DNA of 64,000 nucleotides from the NCBI RefSeq assembly GCF_046844695.1, contig NZ_CP177354.1, positions 4,960,001 to 5,024,000 of the forward strand, given 5' to 3'. Source of the stretch: Pokkaliibacter plantistimulans (GTDB taxonomy: Bacteria > Pseudomonadota > Gammaproteobacteria > Pseudomonadales > Balneatricaceae). This document shows positions 1-9,198 of the stretch, in pieces. Made by a program: the position numbers and the translations under genes. The notes below the pieces were generated by a model. That model was given only the letters and a program-made list of their open reading frames with translations. It did no database searches and was not told the DNA's origin. How positions within the stretch are numbered: position 1 is the first letter of the stretch; each line of letters starts with the position of its first letter.

Positions 1-1121
1 CCGGGTGTTGCTTTGAAGCCACCGGTTCCCCATCCACAGTTGAAGAACAGACCTTTTACAGGGGTCGCGGAAATAATAGGGCAGGCATCCGGGCACGTAT
101 CGACGATCCCCCCCCACTGACGGTTCATGCGCACACGGCTGAACACCGGGAACATTTCAACAATCGCTGACAGCGTATGCTCAATGGTGTTGTAGGAACC
201 GCGCTGACCATAGCCGTTATAGCCGTCGATACCGGCACCGATAACCAGGTCGCCCTTGTCAGACTGGCTGACATAACCATGCACATGGTTGGACATCACG
301 ACGCAGTCAAGCACAGGCTTGATCGGCTCCGATACCAGCGCCTGCAGAGGATGAGACTCCAGCGGCAGACGGAAACCCGCCTGCTGCGCCATCACCCCGG
401 AGTTACCGGCGGTCACACAACCCACTACCGGTGCAGCGATAAAACCCCGTGTGGTTTCAACGCCCTCAATCACGCCATTGCTCTGGCGGAAACCGATCAC
501 CTCGGTTTGCTGAATCAGATCAACACCCAGCGCATCGGCACCACGGGCAAAGCCCCAGGCGACCGCATCGTGACGGGCAACCCCGCCGCGACGCTGCACG
601 GTGGCGCCCATCACCGGATAACGGGCATTCTTGCCACAGTTCAGTGCCGGAATCTCACGCGCCACCTGATCCTTGTCCAGCATCTCATTAGGGATACCGT
701 TCAGCAGGTTGGCATGCACCAGCCGCTCACCTTCACGCAGGTCATGCAGGGTATGGCAGAGGTGATACACCCCCCGGGAGGAGAACATCACGTTGTAGTT
801 GAGGTCCTGTGACAGCCCTTCCCACAACTTCATGGAGTGCTCGTACAGGTGAGCAGCTTCGTCCCACAGATAGTTGGAACGTACGATGGTGGTGTTACGT
901 GCCGTGTTGCCACCGCCCAGCCAGCCTTTTTCAATCACTGCGACGTTGGTGATGCCGTGCTCTTTCGCCAGATAATAAGCGGTGGCCAGACCATGACCGC
1001 CACCACCGACGATAATCACATCATATTCTTTCTTCGGCGTCGGATTGCGCCACATCCGCTGCCAGTTTTCATGGTGACTGAGGGCATGTTTGGCCAGCCC
1101 GAACCCGGAAAAACGCTGCAT
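1..1121 (-). CDS. soxB: Sarcosine oxidase beta subunit (C-terminal part beyond the window)
   Basis: FAD-dependent beta subunit of heterotetrameric sarcosine oxidase, which demethylates sarcosine to glycine and passes the one-carbon unit to tetrahydrofolate. Reading the minus strand from the ATG at 1121 gives about 373 residues. The start is MQRFSGFGLAKHALSHHENW and a dinucleotide-binding motif (VIIVGGGGHGLATAYYLA) follows near residues 35-52. Conserved stretches such as GWLGGGNTARNTTIVRSNY and GWGTGGFKATP are typical of SoxB. An AAGGAG ribosome-binding site precedes the ATG. It follows glyA on the same strand after about 200 bases, the usual glyA-soxBDAG order of glycine betaine/sarcosine catabolism, where GlyA uses the glycine and one-carbon units produced. 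The frame is still open at base 1, so the gene is truncated only by the window. Confidence 0.93.
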   Translation of the reverse strand, partial: MQRFSGFGLAKHALSHHENWQRMWRNPTPKKEYDVIIVGGGGHGLATAYYLAKEHGITNVAVIEKGWLGGGNTARNTTIVRSNYLWDEAAHLYEHSMKLWEGLSQDLNYNVMFSSRGVYHLCHTLHDLREGERLVHANLLNGIPNEMLDKDQVAREIPALNCGKNARYPVMGATVQRRGGVARHDAVAWGFARGADALGVDLIQQTEVIGFRQSNGVIEGVETTRGFIAAPVVGCVTAGNSGVMAQQAGFRLPLESHPLQALVSEPIKPVLDCVVMSNHVHGYVSQSDKGDLVIGAGIDGYNGYGQRGSYNTIEHTLSAIVEMFPVFSRVRMNRQWGGIVDTCPDACPIISATPVKGLFFNCGWGTGGFKATP

Positions 1122-1260
1122 TGACCAGCACTCCTTGAAACGCTAACTGTCATGCCAGGCTCCCGACCCGACAGGACCACGAAATTACCAGCAGAGCATC
1201 AGCTCTGCCTTCGATAGACAAGCGCAAAACCCTGCTTTCAGCTGCCGGATTCAGTACCAG

Positions 1261-1290
1261 CAGGTTCAGTAACCAGCGTTACTGAACCTG
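1261..1290. repeat. Perfect 12-bp hairpin between glyA and soxB
   Basis: CAGGTTCAGTAA (1261-1272) is the exact reverse complement of TTACTGAACCTG (1279-1290), with a 6-base loop. In the minus-strand transcript it lies after the glyA stop and before soxB. No U-tract follows, so it is not a standard intrinsic terminator. It could be an RNA-stability, processing or partial-attenuation element that sets the glyA/soxB ratio. Confidence 0.6.
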
Positions 1291-1327
1291 TCCTACTCGT
1301 CTCTCGGCAGCAGCGGAGAGTAACGCC

Positions 1328-2584
1328 TTATCTGCGATAGACGGGGTAATCTGCACAGATCCCCGCTACCTTTTCGCGTACCTGAGCTTCCACATCGGCA
1401 TTGCCCAGGTTATCCAGCACATCGCAGATCCAGCCTGCCAGTGCTGCACATTGCACCGTACCCAAACCACGGCTGGTAACCGCAGGCGTACCGATACGCA
1501 GGCCTGAAGTCACAAAGGGGCTTTGTGGATCGTTGGGTACAGCGTTCTTGTTCACAGTGATATGCGAACGGCCCAGTGCCGCATCCGCATCCTTACCGGT
1601 GATACCCTGCTTGATCAGACTGAGCAGGAACAGGTGGTCGTCAGTACCACCGGACACCACGTCGTATCCACGCTGGATAAAGACTTCAGCCATGGCACGG
1701 GCATTATCCAGAACACGCTGCTGATACTCTTTGAACTCAGGCTCCAGTGCCTCTTTGAATGCGACGGCCTTGGCCGCGATCACATGCATCAGCGGACCAC
1801 CCTGGCCACCGGGGAACACCGCGGAGTTCAGTTTCTTTTCCAGCTCTTCATTGCGACGCGCCAGAATCAGGCCGCCACGTGGGCCACGCAGTGTCTTGTG
1901 CGTAGTGGTCGTTACAACATCAGCATAAGGCATGGGGTTGGGGTACAAACCAGCCGCTACCAGACCAGCCACGTGAGCCATATCGACGAAGAAATAGGCA
2001 CCGACCTTGTCGGCGATGTCACGGAAACGCGCCCAGTCAACCACACGGGAATAAGCAGAGAAGCCAGCCAGAATCATCTTCGGCTTGTGCTCAAGCGCCA
2101 GACGCTCGACTTCGTCGTAGTCGATTTCGCCGGTTTCGGGATTCAGTCCGTACTGCACAGCGTTGTACAGCTTGCCGGAGAAGCTGACCTTGGCACCGTG
2201 AGTCAGGTGGCCACCATGGGCAAGGCTCATCCCCAGAACGGTATCACCCGCGTTCAGCAGCGCCATATATACAGCCGCGTTAGCCTGAGAGCCGGAGTGA
2301 GGCTGGACGTTGGCGTAGTCGGCGCCAAACAGCTGGCAGGCACGCTCAATCGCCAGACTTTCAACCACGTCAACATACTCGCAGCCACCGTAGTAGCGCT
2401 TGCCTGGATAGCCTTCCGCATACTTGTTGGTCAGCTGAGAGCCCTGAGCTTCCATAACGTAAGGGCTGGTGTAGTTTTCAGAGGCAATCAGCTCCAGATG
2501 GTCTTCCTGACGCTGTACTTCTGCCTGCATGGCTTGCCAAAGCGCGACATCGTATCCTGCAAGTTTGTTTTCATAGCTAAACAT
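1328..2584 (-). CDS. glyA: Serine hydroxymethyltransferase
   Basis: Pyridoxal-phosphate enzyme that interconverts serine + tetrahydrofolate and glycine + 5,10-methylene-tetrahydrofolate. The start used is the ATG at 2584 (MFSYENKLAGYD), giving 418 residues, the normal GlyA length. A longer in-frame reading from 2668 would add an unconserved, cysteine-rich leader and is rejected. Diagnostic stretches are the N-terminal HLELIASENYTS, the substrate region NKYAEGYPGKRYYGGCEYVD, and the PLP-lysine motif VVTTTTHKTLRGPRGG near residue 230. Because it sits directly upstream of soxB on the same strand, this copy is probably the catabolic glyA of a sarcosine/betaine operon rather than the only copy in the genome. 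That last point is inference. Confidence 0.97.
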   Translation of the reverse strand: MFSYENKLAGYDVALWQAMQAEVQRQEDHLELIASENYTSPYVMEAQGSQLTNKYAEGYPGKRYYGGCEYVDVVESLAIERACQLFGADYANVQPHSGSQANAAVYMALLNAGDTVLGMSLAHGGHLTHGAKVSFSGKLYNAVQYGLNPETGEIDYDEVERLALEHKPKMILAGFSAYSRVVDWARFRDIADKVGAYFFVDMAHVAGLVAAGLYPNPMPYADVVTTTTHKTLRGPRGGLILARRNEELEKKLNSAVFPGGQGGPLMHVIAAKAVAFKEALEPEFKEYQQRVLDNARAMAEVFIQRGYDVVSGGTDDHLFLLSLIKQGITGKDADAALGRSHITVNKNAVPNDPQSPFVTSGLRIGTPAVTSRGLGTVQCAALAGWICDVLDNLGNADVEAQVREKVAGICADYPVYRR

Positions 2585-2990
2585 GGCGTTCTCTCTAGGC
2601 GGGCAATCACCCGCAGTCAGCCGCACTTCCCGTGATCTTATGCACTTTGGCAAACCCAGATGACACAAGGGCTGTAGCGGTAATTAGGCTTTTGTTTGGC
2701 TTCACCGCAGCGCGCGTTCTACGGTAAGTGTTGAAGTGATCATATCGGGGCAGCCCTGGGGGAAGATGTTTATAAGCGTCGCAACAGGGTGCTTTTGCGA
2801 CATTTTTCTTGAACAACAAATACGGCGCGGCCTGTAGCCTGGTGCCGCAGCGAAACCCGCTGCTGCTCTCGCCTGAATCTGCCACCTCACTCAGGGATTA
2901 GACTGTTGTCAAAGACCTGCTGGTCGGTGGTTCACAAGCCCGGTGGAATTGACTAGGATGGTCCGGCATTGCTCAAGCAATGCATCTTAT
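2585..2990. other. Divergent glyA/ribB intergenic region
   Basis: About 400 bases between the glyA start (minus) and the FMN riboswitch (plus). Short open frames occur on the minus strand, such as a 92-codon one ending at 2607, but they have no recognisable motif and overlap the glyA leader. I see no convincing gene. The region must hold both promoters, but I could not assign -35/-10 boxes with confidence. Confidence 0.5.
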
Positions 2991-3166
2991 TCTCAGGGCG
3001 GGGTGTAATTCCCCACCGGCGGTATGTTGTCCCATCTGCAATAAGGCAGATAGCAACGAGCCCGCGAGCGCTCAGTCTGCCTTACCTTTGTGGAGGTCGT
3101 CGGACGGAGGTCAGCAGATCTGGTGAGAGGCCAGAGCCGACGGTAATAGTCCGGATGGAAGAGGAT
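2991..3166 (+). promoter_or_regulatory. FMN riboswitch (RFN element)
   Basis: The conserved RFN blocks appear in order: AGGGCGGGGTGTAATTCCCC then ACCGGCGGT, AGCCCGCGAGCG, GGTCAGCAGATCTGGTG, GCCAGAGCCGACGGT and AGTCCGGATGGAAGAG. It lies upstream of ribB, the classical position for FMN feedback control. The distance to the ribB ATG (about 190 bases) leaves room for an expression platform. I could not identify a clear terminator there; a small ATCTGC...GCAGAT hairpin follows at about 3180-3200. Control could therefore be at translation or at an unrecognised terminator. Confidence 0.95.
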
Positions 3167-3353
3167 AAGGGCCAGCCATACGATCTGCTGAACGCAGATT
3201 GGTTATGCACGTCCTGCATCAGGCTGATGTCAGAGCGTGCCTGTCCGCCAGCACGATCATTGATCAGTGCAGACGAACAGCGCATGTCACTGATAAGGCC
3301 GAATGCGTCCGTTTCCTTTAGCCCTGATTCTGGTAGCCAATGGAGCTATTACC

Positions 3354-4028
3354 ATGAATCAGTCTGATATCACCGCTGCAACATCCTTACTGGCCGAATT
3401 CGGCTCTCCTATTGAACGCGTTGAACAGGCCATTGCTGCGCTTCAGCAAGGGCAAGGCGTACTCGTCGTCGATGATGAAGATCGTGAAAACGAAGGCGAT
3501 CTGATTTATTCAGCCGAACACCTGACCCCTCAGCAAATGGCACTGATGATCCGAGAGTGCAGCGGTATCGTCTGCCTGTGTCTGAGCGATGAGCGCATCC
3601 GCCAGCTTAACCTTCCCCCCATGGTGGAAGACAACAATAGCAAGAACCAGACCGCCTTCACCGTCAGTATCGAAGCGCGCGAGGGTGTCACCACCGGTGT
3701 GTCTGCCGCTGATCGTGTCACCACGGTCAAGACGGCCATTGCCGCCCATGCCCGTCCGGAACATCTGGCTCGTCCTGGCCATGTGTTCCCGCTACGAGCG
3801 CAACCCGGCGGCGTACTGACCCGTCGTGGCCATACCGAAGGCACTATTGATCTGATGAAACTGGCTGGTCTGCAACCAGCGGGCGTCCTGTGCGAAGTCG
3901 CCAATGAGGATGGCAGCATGGCCCGCTTGCCGGAAATTATCCGCTTTGGCAAAAAGCATGGCATGCCTGTGCTGACCATTGAAGATATCGTTCAGTATCG
4001 CCTTGCCTGCCTGGAGCAGGTTTCCTGA
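3354..4028 (+). CDS. ribB: 3,4-dihydroxy-2-butanone-4-phosphate synthase
   Basis: Converts ribulose 5-phosphate to 3,4-dihydroxy-2-butanone 4-phosphate and formate, supplying the carbons of the riboflavin xylene ring. The start chosen is the ATG at 3354 (MNQSDITAATSLLAEFGSP), behind a GGAG site; the reading frame is open further upstream but unconserved. The product is 224 residues, the size of stand-alone RibB, with no fused GTP cyclohydrolase II domain. The metal/substrate motif DDEDRENEGD is near residues 37-46. GVTTGVSAADR, RPGHVFPLRAQPGGVL and RRGHTEGTIDL are also present. It is placed directly behind an FMN riboswitch, as in many proteobacteria. Confidence 0.97.
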   Translation: MNQSDITAATSLLAEFGSPIERVEQAIAALQQGQGVLVVDDEDRENEGDLIYSAEHLTPQQMALMIRECSGIVCLCLSDERIRQLNLPPMVEDNNSKNQTAFTVSIEAREGVTTGVSAADRVTTVKTAIAAHARPEHLARPGHVFPLRAQPGGVLTRRGHTEGTIDLMKLAGLQPAGVLCEVANEDGSMARLPEIIRFGKKHGMPVLTIEDIVQYRLACLEQVS

Positions 4029-4052
4029 TCCGCTCTGCCTTAACGCGATAAA

Positions 4053-4087
4053 CACTGTCTGGAGTAGCTGCATTGCTCCAGACAGTG
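4053..4087 (+). repeat. Perfect 12-bp hairpin downstream of ribB
   Basis: CACTGTCTGGAG (4053-4064) and CTCCAGACAGTG (4076-4087) are exact reverse complements around an 11-base loop. It lies 25 bases after the ribB stop. No T-run follows, so it is at best an atypical or Rho-assisted end of the ribB transcript, or a 3'-protective stem. The rest of 4029-4321 shows no gene. Confidence 0.5.
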
Positions 4088-4321
4088 CATCGGCCATCCG
4101 TCGTTGCAGATTGCGTCTTATTAGCACTGGCTGTCTTATTGCAAAACGGCTACCTTCCTATCAAGAGAACACAAGATTCACGTTGCAGGAATAGCAACCG
4201 CTGCGCTGACCCCATACCCAGGATGATCGACTGGTGCTTGGCCCGTTTACCTTAAGGATGGTGGGCCGGATTCGAATCCTGATGGCAGACGTCAGCACAC
4301 AAGGAGTGGAGCTTCTGAACC

Positions 4322-5248
4322 ATGATTTTTTACGACCTGATAGGGGATATCCACGGCCATGCTCATGCCCTGAAGGCGCTGTTGAAGTGCCTTGGCTATA
4401 CCCGCAATCGCGGTGTGTGGCAGCAGCCCGGCCGGCAGGTCATCTTCCTCGGTGACCTTATTGATCGCGGCCCGCAGCAACGCGAAGTGCTGCGTATTGT
4501 GCGCAGTATGATTGATGAGGGCCACGCCCTCGCTGTCATGGGCAATCACGAGTTCAATGCGCTGGCATATGCCACCCCCGACCCTGAACATCCCGGTGAG
4601 CACCTGCGCCGCCATACGGTGAAGAACCGCCATCAGCATCATGCCTTTCTGAGTCAGCTACGCGAAGGTTCCGCAGCTTACAAGGATGCCATCAACTGGT
4701 TCTGGCAATTGCCGCTCTATCTCGATCTGCAGGGCCTGCGCGTGATTCACGCCTGCTGGCATCCGGAGCATATTAATGTCATGGAGCAGCTGACCCGTGG
4801 CAGTGCGCGCCTTACCCCGGAGCTCCTGATTCAGGCCAGCCGCAGCGACAGCCCGGTGTATGAGGCAGTAGAAACGCTGCTCAAGGGGCTGGAAATGGAC
4901 TTGCCTGAAGGCTCACAGTATCTCGACAAGGACGGCAACCCTCGTACCCAGTTACGAGTACGCTGGTGGGATCAGCAGGCACTGACCTACCGCCAGCTGG
5001 CACTGATCAGCGATCACAAGCGCCACTTGATTCCGAATGACCCGGTCGCACCTGATTTTCTGCCAGGCTATGACCAATGTAAGCCGGTATTTTTCGGCCA
5101 TTACTGGATGACGGGCCGACCAGTTCCCCTGAATGACCACATTGCCTGCCTCGACTACAGCGTGGCCGCACGACATGGTGGCAAGCTGTGCGCTTATCGC
5201 TGGGAAGGGGAAAAGTATCTCAAGGAACGCAACTTTATCTGGGTGTGA
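4322..5248 (+). CDS. Metallophosphoesterase of the ApaH/PrpE type
   Basis: Predicted calcineurin-like phosphoesterase of 308 residues. The dinuclear-metal signature is complete: GDIHGHAHAL near residue 8, GDLIDRGP near 44, GNHEFNALAY near 74, an internal IHACWHPEH, and a C-terminal GHYWM. The shape resembles PrpE/ApaH-like diadenosine tetraphosphatases and PP2A-like bacterial phosphatases; the substrate cannot be read from sequence. An AAGGAGTGG lies about 12 bases before the ATG. It stands alone between ribB and a convergent aldehyde dehydrogenase gene, with a good terminator after it. Confidence 0.85.
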   Translation: MIFYDLIGDIHGHAHALKALLKCLGYTRNRGVWQQPGRQVIFLGDLIDRGPQQREVLRIVRSMIDEGHALAVMGNHEFNALAYATPDPEHPGEHLRRHTVKNRHQHHAFLSQLREGSAAYKDAINWFWQLPLYLDLQGLRVIHACWHPEHINVMEQLTRGSARLTPELLIQASRSDSPVYEAVETLLKGLEMDLPEGSQYLDKDGNPRTQLRVRWWDQQALTYRQLALISDHKRHLIPNDPVAPDFLPGYDQCKPVFFGHYWMTGRPVPLNDHIACLDYSVAARHGGKLCAYRWEGEKYLKERNFIWV

Positions 5249-5276
5249 TCTGACAGACTGACCCCACGCCAAATGC

Positions 5277-5316
5277 AAAGGGCGCCACGGTGAATAACCG
5301 GGCGCCCTTTGTTGTT
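5277..5316 (+). terminator. Intrinsic terminator between convergent genes
   Basis: AAAGGGCGCC (5277-5286) pairs with GGCGCCCTTT (5301-5310) around a 14-base loop and is followed by GTTGTT. The A-rich left flank allows it to work also for the aldehyde dehydrogenase transcript coming from the other strand. Confidence 0.75.
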
Positions 5317-5342
5317 ACAGCAACGACTGTTGGTTATCGCAC

Positions 5343-6887
5343 TTACTCGAACACGATGCCCTGAGCCAGCGGCAGCTCACCACCATAGTTGATGGTATTG
5401 GTGGTACGGCGCATGTAGTTTTTCCACGCATCCGAACCTGACTCACGGCCACCGCCGGTTTCTTTCTCACCACCGAACGCACCACCGATCTCCGCACCGG
5501 AGGTACCGATATTGACGTTAGCAATACCGCAGTCAGAACCTGCCGCTGACATAAACAGCTCAGCTTCACGCATGCTTTCGGTAAAGATGGCGGATGACAG
5601 ACCTTGTGGCACTTCGTTGTTGATTTCGATGGCCTCTTCTACCGAAGAGTAGGTCAGCACATACAGAATGGGCGCGAAGGTTTCTTCGTGGACGACAGGC
5701 GCATCGTGAGCGATACGGACAATGGCCGGACGTACATAGAAACCGCCAGCAGGTACGTTCTGCTCAATACGCTCACCACCGTAGATCACTTCGCCACCCT
5801 GAGCCCTAGCCGCCGCCAGTGCATGCTGCATACGGTTGAAGCTGCTTTCGTCAATCAACGGCCCAATCAGGGTGCCCTGCACCGAAGGATCGCCAATACG
5901 CAGACTGGGGTAGGACTTCAGCAAACGTGCCACCAAGTCTTCCACAATGCTTTCATGAGCAATCAGACGACGCAGTGTAGTGCAACGCTGACCAGCCGTA
6001 CCTACTGCCGAGAACACGATGGCACGCTGAGCCAGATCCAGGTCAGCCGTGGGGCTGACGATCATGGCATTGTTGCCTCCCAGCTCCAGCAGAGAGCGGC
6101 CCAGACGGGCTCCGACGGTTTGCGCCACGCTGCGGCCCATAGCGGTTGAGCCGGTCGCCGATACCAGTGGGAAACGCTTGTCTTCACAGATGGCCTGACC
6201 CAGATCACGACCACCAATGATCACCTGCGACAGTGCTTTGGGCATTTCAGGCATGGTTGCCAGTGCTTTGTCGACGATCATCTGGCAGGCAAGCGCACAC
6301 AGCGGCGTCTTTTCAGAGGGCTTCCACACAATGGGGTCGCCGCAGACAAATGCCAGCATGGCATTCCAGCTCCACACCGCCATGGGGAAGTTGAAGGCGC
6401 TGATGACCGCTACCGGGCCCAACGGCTGCCACTGCTCCATCATCCGGTGGCCAGGGCGTTCGGAAACAATGCTCAGACCGTGCAACTGACGTGACAAACC
6501 AACGGCGAAGTCACACACATCAATCCATTCCTGAACTTCACCCAATGCTTCCTGAGTGATCTTGCCAGACTCAAGCGTGATCACCGCCGCCAGCGCCTCT
6601 TTGTATTCGCGCGCCAGATTACCAATGCGGCGAACCAGTTCACCACGCTTGGGCGCAGGAATGGTACGCAGCACACGGAATGCCTCACTGGCATCAGCCA
6701 CGACCTGCTCCAGCTGTTCAGTGCTGGCATTACGCAGCTGAGCCACCGTCTCGCCATTGATGGGAGAGGCAACGCTGAACACTTCCCCCTCACCCTGGGC
6801 ATGACCATTTGCACTCGCAACGCTGGCGAATACACCATTGGACTTCAGTGCGTCCATTCCCAGTGTGGAAAGAAAAGACAGATTCAT
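5343..6887 (-). CDS. amaB: ALDH7-type aldehyde dehydrogenase (aminoadipate-semialdehyde / piperideine-6-carboxylate dehydrogenase)
   Basis: NAD(P)-dependent aldehyde dehydrogenase of 514 residues. The catalytic cysteine lies in GTAGQRCTTLRR near residue 300 and the general-base Glu in LLELGGNNAMIV near 268. FNFPMAVWSWN and the cofactor motif GSTAMGRSV are present. Overall similarity is to the ALDH7A1/AmaB branch, which oxidises alpha-aminoadipic semialdehyde in lysine (pipecolate) catabolism; the exact substrate is inference. AGGGGGAG precedes the ATG. A LysR gene is divergently placed 208 bases away and is the obvious candidate regulator. Confidence 0.88.
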   Translation of the reverse strand: MNLSFLSTLGMDALKSNGVFASVASANGHAQGEGEVFSVASPINGETVAQLRNASTEQLEQVVADASEAFRVLRTIPAPKRGELVRRIGNLAREYKEALAAVITLESGKITQEALGEVQEWIDVCDFAVGLSRQLHGLSIVSERPGHRMMEQWQPLGPVAVISAFNFPMAVWSWNAMLAFVCGDPIVWKPSEKTPLCALACQMIVDKALATMPEMPKALSQVIIGGRDLGQAICEDKRFPLVSATGSTAMGRSVAQTVGARLGRSLLELGGNNAMIVSPTADLDLAQRAIVFSAVGTAGQRCTTLRRLIAHESIVEDLVARLLKSYPSLRIGDPSVQGTLIGPLIDESSFNRMQHALAAARAQGGEVIYGGERIEQNVPAGGFYVRPAIVRIAHDAPVVHEETFAPILYVLTYSSVEEAIEINNEVPQGLSSAIFTESMREAELFMSAAGSDCGIANVNIGTSGAEIGGAFGGEKETGGGRESGSDAWKNYMRRTTNTINYGGELPLAQGIVFE

Positions 6888-7033
6888 TGGGCTCCCCCTG
6901 GCTGCCGCAGCAGGCTGTTAGCAACATATCAACGTGGGCTGGTGAGCATCAAAGGAATAAATAGTCACCAGTACTTATGGCTGACAAGCATAGGAACAGC
7001 AGAGCAATAGGTAAAATAGCGATTTTCTGAATG

Positions 7034-7056
7034 GGCTAAAGGTGTAGACTATAGCC
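7034..7056. promoter_or_regulatory. Possible LysR operator
   Basis: GGCTA (7034-7038) and TAGCC (7052-7056) form an inverted repeat with a 13-base spacer in the divergent aldehyde dehydrogenase/lysR interval, 40 bases before the lysR ATG. The position suits LysR autoregulation. The match to the T-N11-A pattern is weak. Confidence 0.3.
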
Positions 7057-7095
7057 AACCTCGCCTGCGACATATCGATCAACGGAAGCCCTGTC

Positions 7096-7929
7096 ATGGA
7101 TCTCCGCGCCCTGCGTTATTTTCAAGCCGTCTATGAAGAACTGAGCCTGAGTGCGGCAGCCAAACGCTGCTTTGTCGCCCAGCCGTCCATCTCTGCCGCT
7201 GTCCAGCAGCTGGAAAGCGAGCTCGATACCGCCTTGTTCATCCGCAACAGCAAGGGGGTCACTCCCACCCCGGCAGGAGAAAAACTCTATCCGCTGGCCT
7301 GCAAGGTGCTGGACGAAGTGGTCGATATCAAGCGCCAGTTCAAGGAACCCTCTGCTCCCCTGCCCTTGCGTATCGGTCTGATGCCCTTCCTGTCCGGACC
7401 ACGTCTGGGTTTTCTGCTAAAAGAGCTGGCCAGTCAGGTACCCGAGCTGGAAGTCACTCTTGTGACAGAAGATCAGCCGGCGGATGCCCGTATTATCGCC
7501 AGCAATCAGGTTGGCCCCAATGAGGTATTCCATAAGCTGTGGAATGACCACTATGTGCTGGCCCTGCCTGCCGAGCATCCGCTGACACGCCTGACCAAAC
7601 TGAACCTAGAACATCTGGAGGGAGTGCCCTTTATCAGCCGCAGCTTTTGCGACGTGCTGGATGCATGGCACTTTGCTCTGGAAAAACGCGATGTACAGCT
7701 GCTGGTCAAAGCGCGGGTCCATACTGAGGAATACGCATTGGATCTGGTGGCGGCGGGTATGGGCGTGTCCCTTGTCCCTGTCAGTTCGGTTGAAGGCAGA
7801 ACCCAGATTGCCACCCGGGAAGTCAGCGGGATTGATATGGCCAGAGTGGTGGGATTGGCCTACACCAAAGACAGATCACTGCCAGAAGCCCTGATGCATG
7901 CGATTGAGCAGGTCAAAAAGCAGTTTTAG
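7096..7929 (+). CDS. LysR-family transcriptional regulator
   Basis: 277 residues. The N-terminal winged helix-turn-helix spans about residues 1-60 (LRYFQAVYEELSLSAAAKRC, then QPSISAAVQQLESELDTALF), the hallmark of LysR regulators. A periplasmic-binding-like effector domain follows (GLMPFLSGPRLGFLLKEL, then GMGVSLVPVSSVEG). It is divergent from the ALDH7-type dehydrogenase, so it probably controls that gene in response to a lysine- or pipecolate-derived ligand. This is inference from position only. Confidence 0.92.
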   Translation: MDLRALRYFQAVYEELSLSAAAKRCFVAQPSISAAVQQLESELDTALFIRNSKGVTPTPAGEKLYPLACKVLDEVVDIKRQFKEPSAPLPLRIGLMPFLSGPRLGFLLKELASQVPELEVTLVTEDQPADARIIASNQVGPNEVFHKLWNDHYVLALPAEHPLTRLTKLNLEHLEGVPFISRSFCDVLDAWHFALEKRDVQLLVKARVHTEEYALDLVAAGMGVSLVPVSSVEGRTQIATREVSGIDMARVVGLAYTKDRSLPEALMHAIEQVKKQF

Positions 7930-7965
7930 CTGCACAGCTCAGTGGACCGTCAATAAGGTGAAGGC

Positions 7966-9198
7966 TTATATGCCGTAAGCAATATCAGGCAGCGTGCAGG
8001 ACTGATCCAGAACAGCAGCATGAAGATCACAGCACAGCACCAGGAAGCGACCTGACTCCGCATTGAAAGCACAGGATAACGTCAGGCACATGCTGCCATC
8101 CGACACCGACAGATAAGGATCAGATACCTGTACCTGTCCCGGCTGCGCAATGGCGGACTTGAAGTAATGACGTCGACTCCAGCTGGCGCCCAAGGCATCC
8201 TGCATCGGGCGAAAACGTCCGTCATCCGTGGATTGCCGGGCCGCCATATTATGACTGAGCTGGTAACCGTCCTGATCAAGCAGATAGCAACGCTGCACCC
8301 CCGGCAGGCGCAGAATGGCCTCGCTGGCACTGTGCATAGGTGTGCCACCACGGCTCAGTGACACCAGTTCCGTAAATTGGCTGGTATAGCGCTCCAACTG
8401 CTGGCGTTGCAGACGCTGATTACGCTGGCTGCGTCGCGCACAGATGGCCAGCTGGGCATTGAGCTTGCGGCGCCCCTCTGCCAGCCCCACGCGGGGATCA
8501 GCTGCGGGGTAAGCCAGACCGAAGCCCTGTACCATGTCAGCACCGGAATCAAACACCAGATGCAGGTCGTCCAGGGTTTCAACTCCTTCCATCACCGCCA
8601 GCGCGCCGGAACCATGAATCAGCTGAATGAGTTTGCCCAGCACATGCCGTGTGCGCGTCTGCTCTCTGGCCTGAACCAGCAAGGAACGGTCCAGTTTGAC
8701 GATATCAGGCTGTAGTCGCCAGATGCGGTCAAAGTTGGAGTGGCCGGCACCAAAATCATCAATAGCAACCAGTGCCCCCCGGGTCCGATACTCCCTGACC
8801 TGCTCTTCGAGCAACAGCGGATCGTTGCTGGCATGCTCGATGATCTCCATTACCATGCGCTGTGGCGCCAGACCCAGCTGATTCAGGGTGTTCCAGAATA
8901 GCTGTTGATCGGGATAGGCCAGCGCGGAAGGTGGGCAGACATTGATAAACAACCACTGTTCGGGGAGCAGCAGTTCCGCATAGTTACGCAGATGCAGGGC
9001 CTGGCAGTGCTGGTCAAGTAACGCTTCTTCATCGCGAGCACGAGCCATGGCGAACAGTTCGAGAGGCGAACAGGGTAAATTGCCATCCTGAGTGCGGATA
9101 AGTGCTTCCAGACCAACACAACGGCGATGAGCCAGCGAATAGATAGGCTGAAAGTGACTGCGCAGCTCAAAGTTGTGATATTGCCAAGTGTTATTCAT
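7966..9198 (-). CDS. EAL-domain cyclic-di-GMP phosphodiesterase with YkuI-like C-terminal sensor domain
   Basis: 410 residues. The EAL domain covers about residues 10-245 and keeps the expected catalytic and metal residues: LEALIR (the EAL motif), INVCP, MEIIEH, AIDDFGAGHSN, VKLDRSL, MEGVET and QGFGLAYP. It therefore looks active against c-di-GMP. Residues 255-410 resemble the PAS-like C-terminal domain of YkuI-type proteins (VQRCYLLDQDGYQLSHN and later AFNAESGRFLVLCCDLHAAV). No GGDEF domain and no membrane segment are visible, so a cytoplasmic enzyme is expected. With pilU and several exopolysaccharide loci close by, a role in the surface-attachment switch is plausible but not shown. Confidence 0.9.
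   Translation of the reverse strand: MNNTWQYHNFELRSHFQPIYSLAHRRCVGLEALIRTQDGNLPCSPLELFAMARARDEEALLDQHCQALHLRNYAELLLPEQWLFINVCPPSALAYPDQQLFWNTLNQLGLAPQRMVMEIIEHASNDPLLLEEQVREYRTRGALVAIDDFGAGHSNFDRIWRLQPDIVKLDRSLLVQAREQTRTRHVLGKLIQLIHGSGALAVMEGVETLDDLHLVFDSGADMVQGFGLAYPAADPRVGLAEGRRKLNAQLAICARRSQRNQRLQRQQLERYTSQFTELVSLSRGGTPMHSASEAILRLPGVQRCYLLDQDGYQLSHNMAARQSTDDGRFRPMQDALGASWSRRHYFKSAIAQPGQVQVSDPYLSVSDGSMCLTLSCAFNAESGRFLVLCCDLHAAVLDQSCTLPDIAYGI

Noticed and set aside
1523..2635. 370-codon plus-strand frame opposite glyA
   Set aside because: It is the antisense shadow of a well-conserved glyA.
2607..2885. 92-codon minus-strand frame upstream of glyA
   Set aside because: No motif, no ribosome-binding site, and it overlaps the rejected glyA extension. 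Probably leader sequence.
4265..4295. T-loop-like sequence GGATTCGAATCC suggesting a tRNA
   Set aside because: The 5-bp T-stem around TTCGAAT does not pair, and no acceptor, D or anticodon arms could be built around it.
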